Positions 8,397 to 17,218 of a stretch of DNA of 64,000 bases are shown in pieces (position 1 is the stretch's first letter; each line of letters starts with the position of its first letter). The position numbers and the translations under genes were made by a program. The stretch comes from Streptomyces sp. sk2.1 (GTDB lineage: Bacteria > Actinomycetota > Actinomycetes > Streptomycetales > Streptomycetaceae): the NCBI RefSeq assembly GCF_008120935.1, contig NZ_RDBO01000020.1, positions 1,145,274 through 1,209,273 on the forward strand. The letters run 5' to 3'. The notes beneath the pieces were generated by a model. It searched no databases and was not told the DNA's origin. It saw nothing but the letters and a program-made list of their open reading frames with translations.

Positions 8397-9308
8397 ATGC
8401 AGGATCGTTCCGTCCGCCGTCGGTCGCGTACCGCTGCGGCCGTTCTGGCGGTGGCCTCACTGCTGGGCACGGCCGCCCTGTCCGGCTGTGACTCCGGACA
8501 CGACGGGACGACGAAGGGGGCGGCCGGCCGGAAGCCGTCGGCCAGACCCGCTCCGACATGGGACCGCAGCCCCGGTTCGGTGGCCGCCGTGGGCGACTCC
8601 ATCACCCGGGGCTTCGACGCCTGTTCGGTGCTGACGGACTGCCCGGAGGTGTCGTGGGCGACCGGCACGGACGAAGCGGTGCGCAGCCTGGCCGTGCGGC
8701 TGCTGGGGGCGCCGGGGGCCGCGGCCCGGAGCTGGAACCACGCGGAGACGGGGGCCCGGATCGCGCAGCTGCCGGAGCAGATGGCGCTGGCCGCGGAGGA
8801 GAAACCCGATCTGGTGACGGTGATGATCGGTGCCAATGACGCCTGCCGGGACTCGGCCCGGCACATGACGCCGGTGGAGGACTTCCGCACGTCCTTCGAG
8901 ATGTCGATGCGCCGGCTGCGGGCCGGGGCCCCGAAGGCCCAGGTGTACGTGTCGAGCGTGCCGGACCTGAAGCGGCTCTGGTCGACGGGGCGCGGGAACC
9001 CGCTGGGCAAGCAGATCTGGAAGCTGGGGATCTGCCGGTCGATGCTGGGCGACGCGGACGACCTGGGCGCGGCGGCGGTGGCCCGGCGGGACTCGGTGCG
9101 CGAGCGGGTCGTGGCGTACAACGAGGTGCTCCGGGAGGTCTGCGCGAAGGACCTGCGCTGCCGCCACGACGGCGGGGCGGTCTTCGACTACCCGTTCACC
9201 GGCGCGCAGCTCAGCCGGTGGGACTGGTTCCATCCGGGGCGGGACGGGCAGGCGCGGCTGGCGGAGATCGCGTACCGCAACGTCACGGCGGCCCGGCCGC
9301 CCGCGTAG
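8397..9308 (+). CDS. Secreted SGNH/GDSL-family hydrolase lipoprotein
   Basis: A 303-residue protein. It has a basic, then hydrophobic signal peptide ending in the lipobox ALSGC (Cys31 the lipidated residue), so it should be anchored outside the membrane. The SGNH blocks are readable: block I AAVGDSITRG with Ser68, block III IGANDAC (about 144-150), and block V DWFHPGRDGQ near the C-terminus with the Asp and His of the triad. These enzymes cleave esters such as lipids or sugar acetates; the substrate is unknown. The ATG at 8397 follows GGACCCGAGG. It is 11 bp ahead of the aldose epimerase gene, so the two are probably one transcript. Confidence 0.9.
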   Translation: MQDRSVRRRSRTAAAVLAVASLLGTAALSGCDSGHDGTTKGAAGRKPSARPAPTWDRSPGSVAAVGDSITRGFDACSVLTDCPEVSWATGTDEAVRSLAVRLLGAPGAAARSWNHAETGARIAQLPEQMALAAEEKPDLVTVMIGANDACRDSARHMTPVEDFRTSFEMSMRRLRAGAPKAQVYVSSVPDLKRLWSTGRGNPLGKQIWKLGICRSMLGDADDLGAAAVARRDSVRERVVAYNEVLREVCAKDLRCRHDGGAVFDYPFTGAQLSRWDWFHPGRDGQARLAEIAYRNVTAARPPA

Positions 9309-9319
9309 GGTCGTCGACC

Positions 9320-10318
9320 ATGATCACTGGTTCGGGCACGGTTGTGCGCACGGAAGAGTTCGGCACCCTCGCGGACGGCACCCCGGTGCACCGCTGGACG
9401 CTGGAGCGGGACGGCACCCGGGTGCGGGTGCTGACGTACGGCGGCATCGTGCAGTCGGTGGAGGTGCCGGACCGGGACGGGGCGCGGGCGGACGTCGCGC
9501 TCGGGCTGCCGGACCTCGCCGGGTACGAGACCTTCACCGGGCCGTACTTCGGCGCGCTGGTCGGGCGGTACGCGAACCGGATCGGCGGGGCCCGGTTCGA
9601 ACTGGACGGCCGTGTCCACCGGCTGGCGCCCAACGAGGGCCGCAACCAGGTGCACGGCGGGGCCGGGGGCTTCGACAAGCGCGTGTGGCGGGCCCGGGAG
9701 GTGGCCGACGGCGTCGAGCTGCTGCTGGTCGCCGAGGACGGCGAGGAGGGCTTCCCGGGGCGGCTGACGATGTCGGCGGCGTACACCCTGGACGAGGGCG
9801 GGGCGCTGCGGATCACGTACCGGGCCACGACCGACGCCCCGACGGTGCTGAACCCGACCAATCACACGTACTGGAACCTGGCGGGCGCCGGCAGCGGCAG
9901 CGCGCTGGGGCAGGAGCTGCGGATCGCGGCGGGGCGGATCACCCCGGTGGACGCCGAGTCGCTGCCCACGGGCGAGTTCCTGCCGGTGGAGGGCACCCGG
10001 TTCGACTTCCGGGCGCCGCGTCCGCTCGGCCCGGCCTACGACCACAACTTCGTGCTGGACGCGGGCGGTCCGGGTCCGGTGGCCGAGCTGTACGACGCGG
10101 GCTCGGGGCGCGTGCTGACCGTGGCGACGACGGAGCCGGGCCTCCAGCTGTACACGGCGGACCACTTCGACGGGCGGCCGTTCGGCCCGTGCGCCGGGGT
10201 CGCGCTGGAGACCCAGCACTTCCCGGACTCCCCGAACCGGCCGGAGTTCCCGAGCACGGTGCTGCGGCCGGGCGAGGAGTTCGTCTCGACGACCGTGTAC
10301 GGGTTCTCGGTGCGCTGA
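9320..10318 (+). CDS. galM: Aldose 1-epimerase (mutarotase)
   Basis: A 332-residue GalM-type enzyme, which interconverts alpha and beta anomers of aldoses such as glucose and galactose. Family landmarks are LTYGGIVQSVEVPDRDG near residue 45, GRYANRIGGARFELDG, the NQVHGGAGGFDKRVW block with catalytic-type His, PTNHTYWNL with the second active-site His, and VALETQHFPDSPNRPEF with the catalytic Glu. ATG 9320 lies 11 bp after the lipoprotein stop. It converges on a beta-glucosidase, which suggests glucoside use. A strong hairpin separates the two genes. No signal peptide is present. Confidence 0.93.
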   Translation: MITGSGTVVRTEEFGTLADGTPVHRWTLERDGTRVRVLTYGGIVQSVEVPDRDGARADVALGLPDLAGYETFTGPYFGALVGRYANRIGGARFELDGRVHRLAPNEGRNQVHGGAGGFDKRVWRAREVADGVELLLVAEDGEEGFPGRLTMSAAYTLDEGGALRITYRATTDAPTVLNPTNHTYWNLAGAGSGSALGQELRIAAGRITPVDAESLPTGEFLPVEGTRFDFRAPRPLGPAYDHNFVLDAGGPGPVAELYDAGSGRVLTVATTEPGLQLYTADHFDGRPFGPCAGVALETQHFPDSPNRPEFPSTVLRPGEEFVSTTVYGFSVR

Positions 10319-10335
10319 CCGGGGCGGTACGGCGG

Positions 10336-10370
10336 AACCCCCGGACGGCGACCGGCGCCGTCCGGGGGTT
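10336..10370. terminator. Bidirectional terminator between galM and beta-glucosidase genes
   Basis: A perfect 15-bp stem, AACCCCCGGACGGCG, with a 5-nt loop, sits in the short gap between the two convergent stop codons. It is T-rich just past the stem on the galM side (GGGGGTTTCCTC). Confidence 0.8.
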
Positions 10371-10386
10371 TCCTCGTGCGGGGCCG

Positions 10387-12858
10387 CTACTCCTCGATCT
10401 CGACGACCGCGGTGCGGCGCACGTCGCCGAGCGAGTGGGCCGCCTGCACCTCGTACGCGCCGGGAACCAGGACCCAGTCGTACGCCTCCTCGTCCCAGAT
10501 CTCGTACGCGCGCCGCTCCAGCGCGATCACCGCGTCGGCGCTCTCGCCGGGGGCCGCCTCGACCCGGGCGAAGCCGGCCAGCCTGCGGGCGGGGCGGCCG
10601 GCGTCGGCGTGCCGGGGCGCCAGGTAGACCTGGACGGTCTCGGCGCCCGGCCGGGTACCGGTGTTGCGGACGCGGACGGTGACGGAGTCCCGGCCGGCCA
10701 CCAGGCTCTCGTACTCCCAGGTGGTGTAGCCGAGTCCGTGGCCGAAGGGGTAGGCGGGCGCGGTGCCGGCCTTCTCCCAGGCCGGGTAGCCGACGAAGAC
10801 GCCCTCGTCGTAGTGGAGCCGGCCGTCGGTGGGGGTGGTGGAGGAGACCGGGACGTCGGCGAGCGCGACCGGCCAGGTGGTGGGCAGCCGGCCGCCGGGT
10901 TCCTCGGCGCCCAGCAGGACGTCGGCCAGCGCGTGGCCGGCCTCCTGGCCGGGGAACCAGCCGAGCAGCACGGCGGCCACCTCCTCGCGCCACGGGAGTT
11001 CCACCGGGGAGCCGGAGTTGACGACCACGACGGTGCGGGGGTTGACGGCGGCGACTGCGGCAACGAGTTCGTCCTGGTGGCCGGGGAGCCTCAGGTCGGT
11101 GCGGTCGAAGCCCTCGGACTCGACGCGTTCGGTGGTGCCGACGACGACGATCGCGGCGTCCGCGCCGCGGGCCGCCTCGACGGCCTCGGCGATCAGCTCG
11201 TCGGGGTCGCGGCGCGGGCCGAGGTGGCAGAGGGAGAACGAGACGCCGAGGATCGGCCCGTCCTCGGCCAGGGTCTCGGGGACCTGACGCAGCGAGACGT
11301 GGACGGGTTCGCCGGCGACGAGGGTGATCCGGCCGCGCTCCAGGGGGTTGCCGAAGAACGCCTCGCCGGGGTCGGCGGAGCCGGTGACCCGGTGGACGCC
11401 GTCGTACAGGGTCTCGTCCGCGACGGTGAGGGTGAGCGCCCCGGTGCCCCGGGTGCCGAAGACGTGCTCGCCGCTGTCGCGCGGGACGAAGGTGCCGGTG
11501 ATCTCGACGGTGTGCAGCCGTTCGCGGGTGACGCCTGCGGGGAGGTCGTCGCCGAGCCACTGGAGGGTGCCGTCGTGCAGCGGGGCGGAGCCGATGACGG
11601 TGCCGTCGGCGTCGCGGCAGACGGCCCGGAGCTCGAAGCCCTTCTGGGCGGGGACGAGTTCGTCGTTCGGGTCGGCGCCGACCCGGTAGTCGAGCACCCC
11701 GTCGGGGAGGGCCGCGGCGAGGCCGTCCAGCGGGGTGACGACGTGGTGCGGGAAGACCTGGGCGGAGCCGCCGCCGAGGACCCGGGCGTCCCGGGCGAGC
11801 GCCCCGCTGAGCGCGATCCGGCGGACGGCGGTGGCGGCCAGGGGCAGGGCGGCGCGTTCGTTGCGGACCAGGACGAAGGAGCGGCGGGCGATCTCGCGGG
11901 CCAGGGCGTCGCCGTCGAGGGCGCCGGGGTGCGCGGCCGGGTCGACGACGGGCGGGGCGCCGTCCAGGAGGCCGACGCGGGCGGCCAGCCTCAGCACGTT
12001 GCGCACGGCGCCGTCGACGACGGCCTCCTCGACCCGACCGGCCCGTACCGCGTCGGCGAGCGCCTTCCCGTACACCGTCCTGGGGCCGGGCATCGCGACG
12101 TCGAGGCCGCCGCGGGCGGCGCCGACGGTGGAGCGGGCGGCCAGCCAGTCGGAGACGACGAATCCGTCGTAGCCCCACTCGCCGCGCAGCACCGTGTTCT
12201 GCAGGTAGTGGTGCTCGGTCATGGTGGAGCCGTTGACCCGGTTGTAGGCGGACATGATGCCCCAGGGGTGGGCGTTCCTGACGATCCGTTCGAAGGGGGC
12301 CAGGTAGACCTCGCGCAGCGCGCGGGGGGCGACGACGTTGTCGACGGTGAAGCGGTCGGTCTCGGCGTCGTTGGCGACGAAGTGCTTGACGGTCGTGCCG
12401 ACGCCGCCGTCCTGCACCCCGCGCACGTAGCCGGTGCCTATCTCGCCAGTGAGGTACGGGTCCTCGCTGTACGTCTCGAAGTGGCGTCCGCCGAGCGGGG
12501 AGCGGTGGAGGTTGACGGTCGGGGCGAGCAGCACGTGCACCCCCTTGCGGCGGGCCTCCTGGGCGAGCAGCCGGCCGGCCCGGCGGGCCAGTGCCGGGTC
12601 CCAGGTCGCGGCGAGCGCGGTGGGCGAGGGGAGCGCGACGGACGGGTCGTCGGCGCTCCAGGAGACGCCGCGGACGCCGATCGGCCCGTCGGACATCACC
12701 AGGGAGCGCAGCCCGACGGCGGGGATCGCGGGCAGGGACCACATGTCCTGACCGGCCAGGAGCCGGGCCTTGTCGTCGAGCCCCAGCGCGGCGAGCGCCG
12801 CTTCGACCGCGGCCTCGCGGACCGCATCGGGGTTGCTGGGTGTGGACGTGTCCGCCAC
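10387..12858 (-). CDS. Glycoside hydrolase family 3 beta-glucosidase
   Basis: An 823-residue GH3 enzyme. The N-terminal barrel has the KHFVANDAETDR signature near residue 158 and the catalytic nucleophile Asp237 in GYDGFVVSDWLA. The second alpha/beta domain follows, with an inserted PA14-like sugar-binding domain (around residues 390-540, with LHTVEITGTFVPRDSGEHVF). A C-terminal fibronectin-III-like domain ends TAVVEIEE. This architecture is typical of intracellular streptomycete beta-glucosidases, which split glucose from cello-oligosaccharides or plant glucosides. No signal peptide is seen. It is divergent from a TetR gene 160 bp away that is the likely local regulator. Exact substrate is not predictable. 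Confidence 0.93.
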   Translation of the reverse strand: MADTSTPSNPDAVREAAVEAALAALGLDDKARLLAGQDMWSLPAIPAVGLRSLVMSDGPIGVRGVSWSADDPSVALPSPTALAATWDPALARRAGRLLAQEARRKGVHVLLAPTVNLHRSPLGGRHFETYSEDPYLTGEIGTGYVRGVQDGGVGTTVKHFVANDAETDRFTVDNVVAPRALREVYLAPFERIVRNAHPWGIMSAYNRVNGSTMTEHHYLQNTVLRGEWGYDGFVVSDWLAARSTVGAARGGLDVAMPGPRTVYGKALADAVRAGRVEEAVVDGAVRNVLRLAARVGLLDGAPPVVDPAAHPGALDGDALAREIARRSFVLVRNERAALPLAATAVRRIALSGALARDARVLGGGSAQVFPHHVVTPLDGLAAALPDGVLDYRVGADPNDELVPAQKGFELRAVCRDADGTVIGSAPLHDGTLQWLGDDLPAGVTRERLHTVEITGTFVPRDSGEHVFGTRGTGALTLTVADETLYDGVHRVTGSADPGEAFFGNPLERGRITLVAGEPVHVSLRQVPETLAEDGPILGVSFSLCHLGPRRDPDELIAEAVEAARGADAAIVVVGTTERVESEGFDRTDLRLPGHQDELVAAVAAVNPRTVVVVNSGSPVELPWREEVAAVLLGWFPGQEAGHALADVLLGAEEPGGRLPTTWPVALADVPVSSTTPTDGRLHYDEGVFVGYPAWEKAGTAPAYPFGHGLGYTTWEYESLVAGRDSVTVRVRNTGTRPGAETVQVYLAPRHADAGRPARRLAGFARVEAAPGESADAVIALERRAYEIWDEEAYDWVLVPGAYEVQAAHSLGDVRRTAVVEIEE

Positions 12859-12913
12859 GGCCGTACCTCCTCGTCGGGTTTCCTGCGCTGAACGCCTCCA
12901 TACTCACCCCCTC

Positions 12914-12929
12914 GATCGGTAGATCGGTA
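12914..12929. promoter_or_regulatory. Candidate operator between beta-glucosidase and TetR genes
   Basis: Two exact tandem copies of GATCGGTA in the divergent intergenic region, preceded by TC and followed by GG. The arrangement also contains the partial palindrome CGATC-GATCG. The position suits binding by the neighbouring TetR protein, but no assay or family consensus supports it. Confidence 0.35.
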
Positions 12930-13018
12930 GGTTTCGTCACCATTCCGTTATTTTCGGGGATGGCGTACGGTGCGGTCCGGGGAACGGGACCGATGGCGTG
13001 CCGGAAGGGGCCGGGGAG

Positions 13019-13618
13019 ATGGCGCGGGCCAGAAGCGCGGAGCGGCGGGCGGAGATCGTCCGGGCGGCTCTCGAAGTGATCGCCGAACGCGGCTACCGCG
13101 GCGCCTCCCTGAGCGCCGTCGCCGAGCGGGTCGGCCTCAGCCAGCAGGGCCTGCTGCACTACTTCCCGACCAAGGAGGCGCTGCTCGTCGCGGTACTGGA
13201 GGAGCGCGACCAGTGGGACACCGGCGGCGGCACGCGGAGCGACGGCACCTGGCGGATCGAGCTGCTGGCCTCCCTCGTCGAGTACAACGCGATGCGCCCC
13301 GGCATCGTCCAGACGTTCTCGGCGCTGCTGGGCGAGAGCGTGACGGGGGGTCATCCCGCGCGGGATTTCTTCACCCGCCGCTACACCCAGGTCCGGGCGA
13401 GCATGGCGGCGATACTGCGCGCCGAGTACGGCGAGCGGCTGCCGGGCGGGCTGACGCCGGAGCGCGCGGCGCCGCTGCTCGTGGCGGTGCTGGACGGGCT
13501 CCAGTACCAGTGGCTGCTGGACCCCGACTCGGTGGACATGCCCGCGGCGTTCGAGGACTTCCTGGCCCTGCTGCGGCCGGGCGGGCCGGACGGCGCGCCG
13601 CAGCCCCCTCCCCCGTGA
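13019..13618 (+). CDS. TetR family transcriptional regulator
   Basis: A 199-residue TetR protein. The N-terminal helix-turn-helix reads [21 protein letters not shown] then [20 protein letters not shown] (residues ~7-55), a near-consensus TetR DNA-binding domain. The C-terminal ligand domain has TetR_C-like helices. ATG 13019 is preferred over GTG 12998 because CCGGGGAG lies just upstream of the ATG. It is divergent from the GH3 beta-glucosidase, so it probably represses that gene until a glucoside or its product binds. The C-terminus is proline-rich (APQPPPP). Confidence 0.9.
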   Translation: MARARSAERRAEIVRAALEVIAERGYRGASLSAVAERVGLSQQGLLHYFPTKEALLVAVLEERDQWDTGGGTRSDGTWRIELLASLVEYNAMRPGIVQTFSALLGESVTGGHPARDFFTRRYTQVRASMAAILRAEYGERLPGGLTPERAAPLLVAVLDGLQYQWLLDPDSVDMPAAFEDFLALLRPGGPDGAPQPPPP

Positions 13619-13736
13619 AGTGCCCCCGGCAGGGCGTCAGTACGGCGAACGCGACAGAGCACCTGCGGGTGATTTCCGGTCGGTCTACGCGCGTCCGGGC
13701 CCGGGGCACTCCCCGGGGCGACCCAGGGTTGACCGC

Positions 13737-15692
13737 ATGATCTCCGAGCCCGCCGGATCCTCGTCCGGCCTGCCCTCCCGCCGCACCCTGCTGACCGGCG
13801 CCGCCGCCGGTGCCGCCGCCCTGGCCGCGGGCGCGGCCGGTACCGCGGACGCCGCCGCGCCGGGCGCCGCCGACGCCCTGCCCGGCTCCGGCACCGCGCT
13901 CGCGCCCGCGGCCGCCGCGTCGGACTGGAACACCTGCCTGGACGTCGCCCGCGCCGTCCTCGTACGCGACGGGCAGGACCAGCCGCTGGTCCCCCGCTAC
14001 CGCGACATCCTGCTGTCCAAGGGCCTGCCGCGCAGCGGCAGGCCCCCCAAGAAGGTGCTGATCGTCGGCGCGGGCCCGGCCGGGCTCACCGCCGCCCGCC
14101 TGCTGCACGAGGCCGGGCACTCCGTCACCGTCATCGAGGCCAACGGCAACCGCGTCGGCGGCCGGATCAAGACCTTCCGCAAGGGCGGCCACGAGAACGC
14201 GAAGGCGCCCTTCGCCGACCCGAAGCAGTACGCCGAGGCCGGCGCCATGCGGATCCCCGACAGCCACCCGCTGGTCACCGCGCTCGTCGACGGCCTCGAC
14301 CTGAAACGCCGCCGCTTCCACCTGGCGGACGTCGACGCCGAGGGACGGCCCGTCAACCACGCCTGGATCCACGTCAACGGCATCCGGATGCGCAAGGCCG
14401 ACTACGCGAGGAAGCCGCAGGCGATCAACCGCTCGTTCGGCGTCCCCGCCGAGTTCGAGGACAAGCCCGCCGCGACGATCGTGCGCGAGGCGTTCGCCCC
14501 GGTCCGCGAGGAGTTCGCGGGCAAGGAGGGCCGGGAGCTGGTCGAGGGCTGGGCACGGGTGATCCAGCGGTACGGGCACTGGTCGATGTTCCGGTTCCTC
14601 ACCGAGGTCGCCGAGCTCGACGAGCGCACCGTCGACCTCGTCGGCACGGTGGAGAACCTCACCTCCCGGCTCCACCTCGCCTTCGTGCACAGCTTCATCG
14701 GGGCCTCCCTGATCAGTCCGGACACCGCGTTCTTCGAGCTGCCGGGCGGCACGGGCGTCCTCGCCGACGCGATGTACGAGCAGGTCGAGGACCTGGTGCG
14801 GCTGGACCGCCGGGCCACCCGGATCAGCCACGGCGAGGACGGCGTCCGGATCGAGACGGTCTCCGAGGGCCGCGACGGCAAACCGCTGGTGCGCCAGACG
14901 TTCACCGGTGACCGGGCGATCATCACCGTGCCGTTCTCCGGGCTGCGCCACATCCCGGTCGCGCCCCTGCTCTCGTACGGAAAGCGGCGCGCGCTCACCG
15001 AGATCCACTACGACGCGGCGACCAAGGTGCTGCTCGAATTCAGCCGCCGCTGGTGGGAGTTCGAGGAGAAGGACTGGAAGACCGAGCTGGAGCGGATCGA
15101 GCCCGGCCTGTACGACGCCTACCGGCTGGGCAAGGCACCGGCCGACGGTTCGCTGCTGGGCGCCCACCCCTCGGTGCCGCCCGGCCACATCCCGCCCGAC
15201 CAGCGCGTGCACTACGCGGCGCACCGGGCCACCGTCCGCAGCCAGCCCGAGGCGGCGCACGTCACCGGCGGCGGCTCGGTCACCGACAACCCCAACCGCT
15301 TCATGTACCAGCCCTCCCACCCGGTCGAGGGCAGCGCGGGCGGGGTCCTCCTCGCCTCGTACAGCTGGTCCGACGACGCGCTGAAGTGGGACTCGCTGGA
15401 CGACGACGAGCGCTATCCGCTCTCCCTGTCCGGGGTGCAGGACGTGTACGGGCAGCGCGTCGAGGTGTTCTACACCGGCGTCGGCGCCACCCAGTCGTGG
15501 ATGCGCGACCCGTACGCGTACGGCGAGGCATCGGTGCTGCTGCCCGGCCAGCACACCGAACTGTTCGCCGATGTGCGGTCGGTCGAGGGGCCGTTGCACT
15601 TCGCGGGCTGCCACACCTCGATCAAACCGGCCTGGATCGAGGGGGCCCTGGAGTCGGCAGTCAGGTCGGCGCTGGAGGTGCACACCGCCTAG
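13737..15692 (+). CDS. Tat-exported L-amino-acid oxidase, L-glutamate-oxidase-like flavoenzyme
   Basis: A 651-residue FAD enzyme. Residues 1-40 form a twin-arginine signal (SRRTLLTG then an Ala-rich hydrophobic stretch). The dinucleotide-binding motif [17 protein letters not shown] begins near residue 107, followed by [14 protein letters not shown]. Blocks such as [48 protein letters not shown] and [15 protein letters not shown] closely match what I remember of secreted L-glutamate oxidase of Streptomyces sp. X-119-6. The C-terminal FAD/substrate segment is [17 protein letters not shown]. It should oxidise an L-amino acid outside the cell to a keto acid, ammonia and hydrogen peroxide. After HSFIG comes Ala where the glutamate enzyme, as I recall, has Arg, so the substrate may not be glutamate. 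Confidence 0.88.
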   Translation: MISEPAGSSSGLPSRRTLLTGAAAGAAALAAGAAGTADAAAPGAADALPGSGTALAPAAAASDWNTCLDVARAVLVRDGQDQPLVPRYRDILLSKGLPRSGRPPKKVLIVGAGPAGLTAARLLHEAGHSVTVIEANGNRVGGRIKTFRKGGHENAKAPFADPKQYAEAGAMRIPDSHPLVTALVDGLDLKRRRFHLADVDAEGRPVNHAWIHVNGIRMRKADYARKPQAINRSFGVPAEFEDKPAATIVREAFAPVREEFAGKEGRELVEGWARVIQRYGHWSMFRFLTEVAELDERTVDLVGTVENLTSRLHLAFVHSFIGASLISPDTAFFELPGGTGVLADAMYEQVEDLVRLDRRATRISHGEDGVRIETVSEGRDGKPLVRQTFTGDRAIITVPFSGLRHIPVAPLLSYGKRRALTEIHYDAATKVLLEFSRRWWEFEEKDWKTELERIEPGLYDAYRLGKAPADGSLLGAHPSVPPGHIPPDQRVHYAAHRATVRSQPEAAHVTGGGSVTDNPNRFMYQPSHPVEGSAGGVLLASYSWSDDALKWDSLDDDERYPLSLSGVQDVYGQRVEVFYTGVGATQSWMRDPYAYGEASVLLPGQHTELFADVRSVEGPLHFAGCHTSIKPAWIEGALESAVRSALEVHTA

Positions 15693-15719
15693 AAGGCGCC
15701 GGGGCGGAGGCGGGGCGGT

Positions 15720-16565
15720 TCAGTCCCGGTCGGGGGCGTACGGGTTCGGCGCCCCGTTCCCGCCCCGCGTCCGGTCCCCGGCCCCGTCGGCCGTGTCGTC
15801 CCCGGCCTCGCCGTCGGGGGCCCCGTCGCCGGCCGGCACCAGGTCCCGTGCCAGCAGGGTGGCCCCGGCGACGGCGCCCGGCATCAGGAACACGGCGACG
15901 AACGGGATCAGGAAGACCAGCGCCAGCGGCACGCCGAAGCCGAGGACCAGTGCCCGCCGGCTGCGGAGCAGCACGAGCCGTTTCCTCAGCTCCATGCCGC
16001 GGCGCTGGAGCGCGACGGCGGTCAGCTCCTCGGCGAGGAAGTAGCCGGTGACGCAGAAGCCGATCGCGGGGATGACGGTCTGGCCGACGACCGGGATGAA
16101 TCCGAGGGCGAAGAGCAGCGCCGAGTAGAGCCCCACCCGCACCAGGACCCGGACGCTGTCCCGGGCGGAGATCCACAGCTCCCGCCAGAGCGGCAGCCCG
16201 GACTCGGGGACCTCGCCGCCCTCGGTGCGGTCCACCTGCTCGGACAGCGACTCGTAGAAGGGCTGGCCGACCAGCAGGGTCACGGCGGTGAACGTGATCA
16301 CGGCGAGGAACAGGCCGAGGCCGAAGACCAGCATGGTCAGGGTGGTGCGGAGCAGCCCCTGCCAGGGCGAGGACCAGTCGTCGGCGAACGGGGTCGCCCA
16401 GCCCACCAGGTCGTCGGCGCCGTACCCGAGGCCGATGAACGCCGCCGCGTACAGCACGAGCGTGACGAGTCCGGGCAGCAGCCCGAAGCCGAACCAGCGC
16501 CCGTGCCGTCCGACCCAGCGCTGTCCCTTTATCAAGTAGCCGAAGCCCACCCCAAGATCACGCAT
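15720..16565 (-). CDS. EI24 domain membrane protein
   Basis: A 281-residue protein starting MRDLGVGFGYLIKGQRWVGR. It has about five hydrophobic membrane segments and the EI24/CysZ-like block VGQPFYESLSEQVDRTEGG. The C-terminus is a hydrophilic Asp/Gly-rich tail of about 45 residues. CysZ relatives move sulfate, but streptomycete EI24 proteins are uncharacterised, so no substrate is assigned. ATG 16565 is chosen because the family homology begins there. It is convergent with the amino-acid oxidase, only 27 bp between stops. Confidence 0.85.
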   Translation of the reverse strand: MRDLGVGFGYLIKGQRWVGRHGRWFGFGLLPGLVTLVLYAAAFIGLGYGADDLVGWATPFADDWSSPWQGLLRTTLTMLVFGLGLFLAVITFTAVTLLVGQPFYESLSEQVDRTEGGEVPESGLPLWRELWISARDSVRVLVRVGLYSALLFALGFIPVVGQTVIPAIGFCVTGYFLAEELTAVALQRRGMELRKRLVLLRSRRALVLGFGVPLALVFLIPFVAVFLMPGAVAGATLLARDLVPAGDGAPDGEAGDDTADGAGDRTRGGNGAPNPYAPDRD

Positions 16566-16700
16566 GGCGTCAGCGTACTGGGGCCGGCGGGGGCCTTCGA
16601 ACAGGAAGCCGGGGCCGGGCGGTCCGGGCTCCCGGAACACGGCCGGGGGCCGCACCCCCTGCGGGATGCGGCCCCCGGCGCGAACGGGTGGGCGAGCAGG

Positions 16701-17129
16701 TCAGGCGACCGACAGCTCGACCTTGATGTTGCCGCGCGTGGCGTTCGAGTACGGGCACACCTGGTGGGCCTTCTCGACGAGTGCCCGCGCGGTGTCGGCG
16801 TCGACGTTCGGGATGGTCGCGGTGATCGCGACCTCCAGGCCGAAGCCGCCCTCGGCGGTCTTGCCGATGCCGACCGCGGCGGTCACCGTGGAGCCGGAGA
16901 TGTCCGCCTTCTCCTGGCGGGCCACGACGCCCAGCGCTCCCTGGAAGCAGGCGCTGTAGCCCGCCGCGAAGAGCTGCTCCGGGTTGGTGCCCGCGCCGCT
17001 GCCGCCCATGGCCTCGGGCGGGTTGACGACGACGTCGAGGTTGCCGTCGTCGGACGAGACGCGGCCGTCACGGCCGTTCTCGGCGGTGGCGACGGCGGTG
17101 TAGAGGACGTTGATGTCCTGAATGGTCAT
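16701..17129 (-). CDS. ohr: Organic hydroperoxide resistance protein (Ohr)
   Basis: A 142-residue OsmC/Ohr-fold thiol peroxidase. The two redox cysteines are visible: Cys61 in AAGYSACFQGAL and Cys125 in AHQVCPYSNATRGN, with the conserved NPEQLFAAGY stretch carrying Glu. It reduces organic and fatty-acid hydroperoxides in the cytoplasm using lipoylated partners. The start follows GGAGGAATCC. Ohr genes usually sit beside an OhrR repressor; none is here. The nearest MarR protein (18431) is divergent from the next gene and might serve, but that is speculation. Confidence 0.95.
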   Translation of the reverse strand: MTIQDINVLYTAVATAENGRDGRVSSDDGNLDVVVNPPEAMGGSGAGTNPEQLFAAGYSACFQGALGVVARQEKADISGSTVTAAVGIGKTAEGGFGLEVAITATIPNVDADTARALVEKAHQVCPYSNATRGNIKVELSVA

Positions 17130-17218
17130 GCTGAGGATTCCTCCTGCTGTGCGCCGCGACTCGCGCCCACGATCGCGACGGCCTGCCGATGAGAGTAACG
17201 GGTGTGCCGGAGCGGCTG

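Noticed and set aside
9188..13354. A 1388-codon open frame on the minus strand
   Set aside because: It is a shadow of galM, the GH3 gene and the TetR gene in the wrong frame: Arg/Pro-rich low complexity with no domain, an effect of high G+C third positions.
16566..16655. N-terminal extension of the EI24 protein
   Set aside because: Pro/Gly-rich with no resemblance to the family; membrane protein start at 16565 is a better fit.
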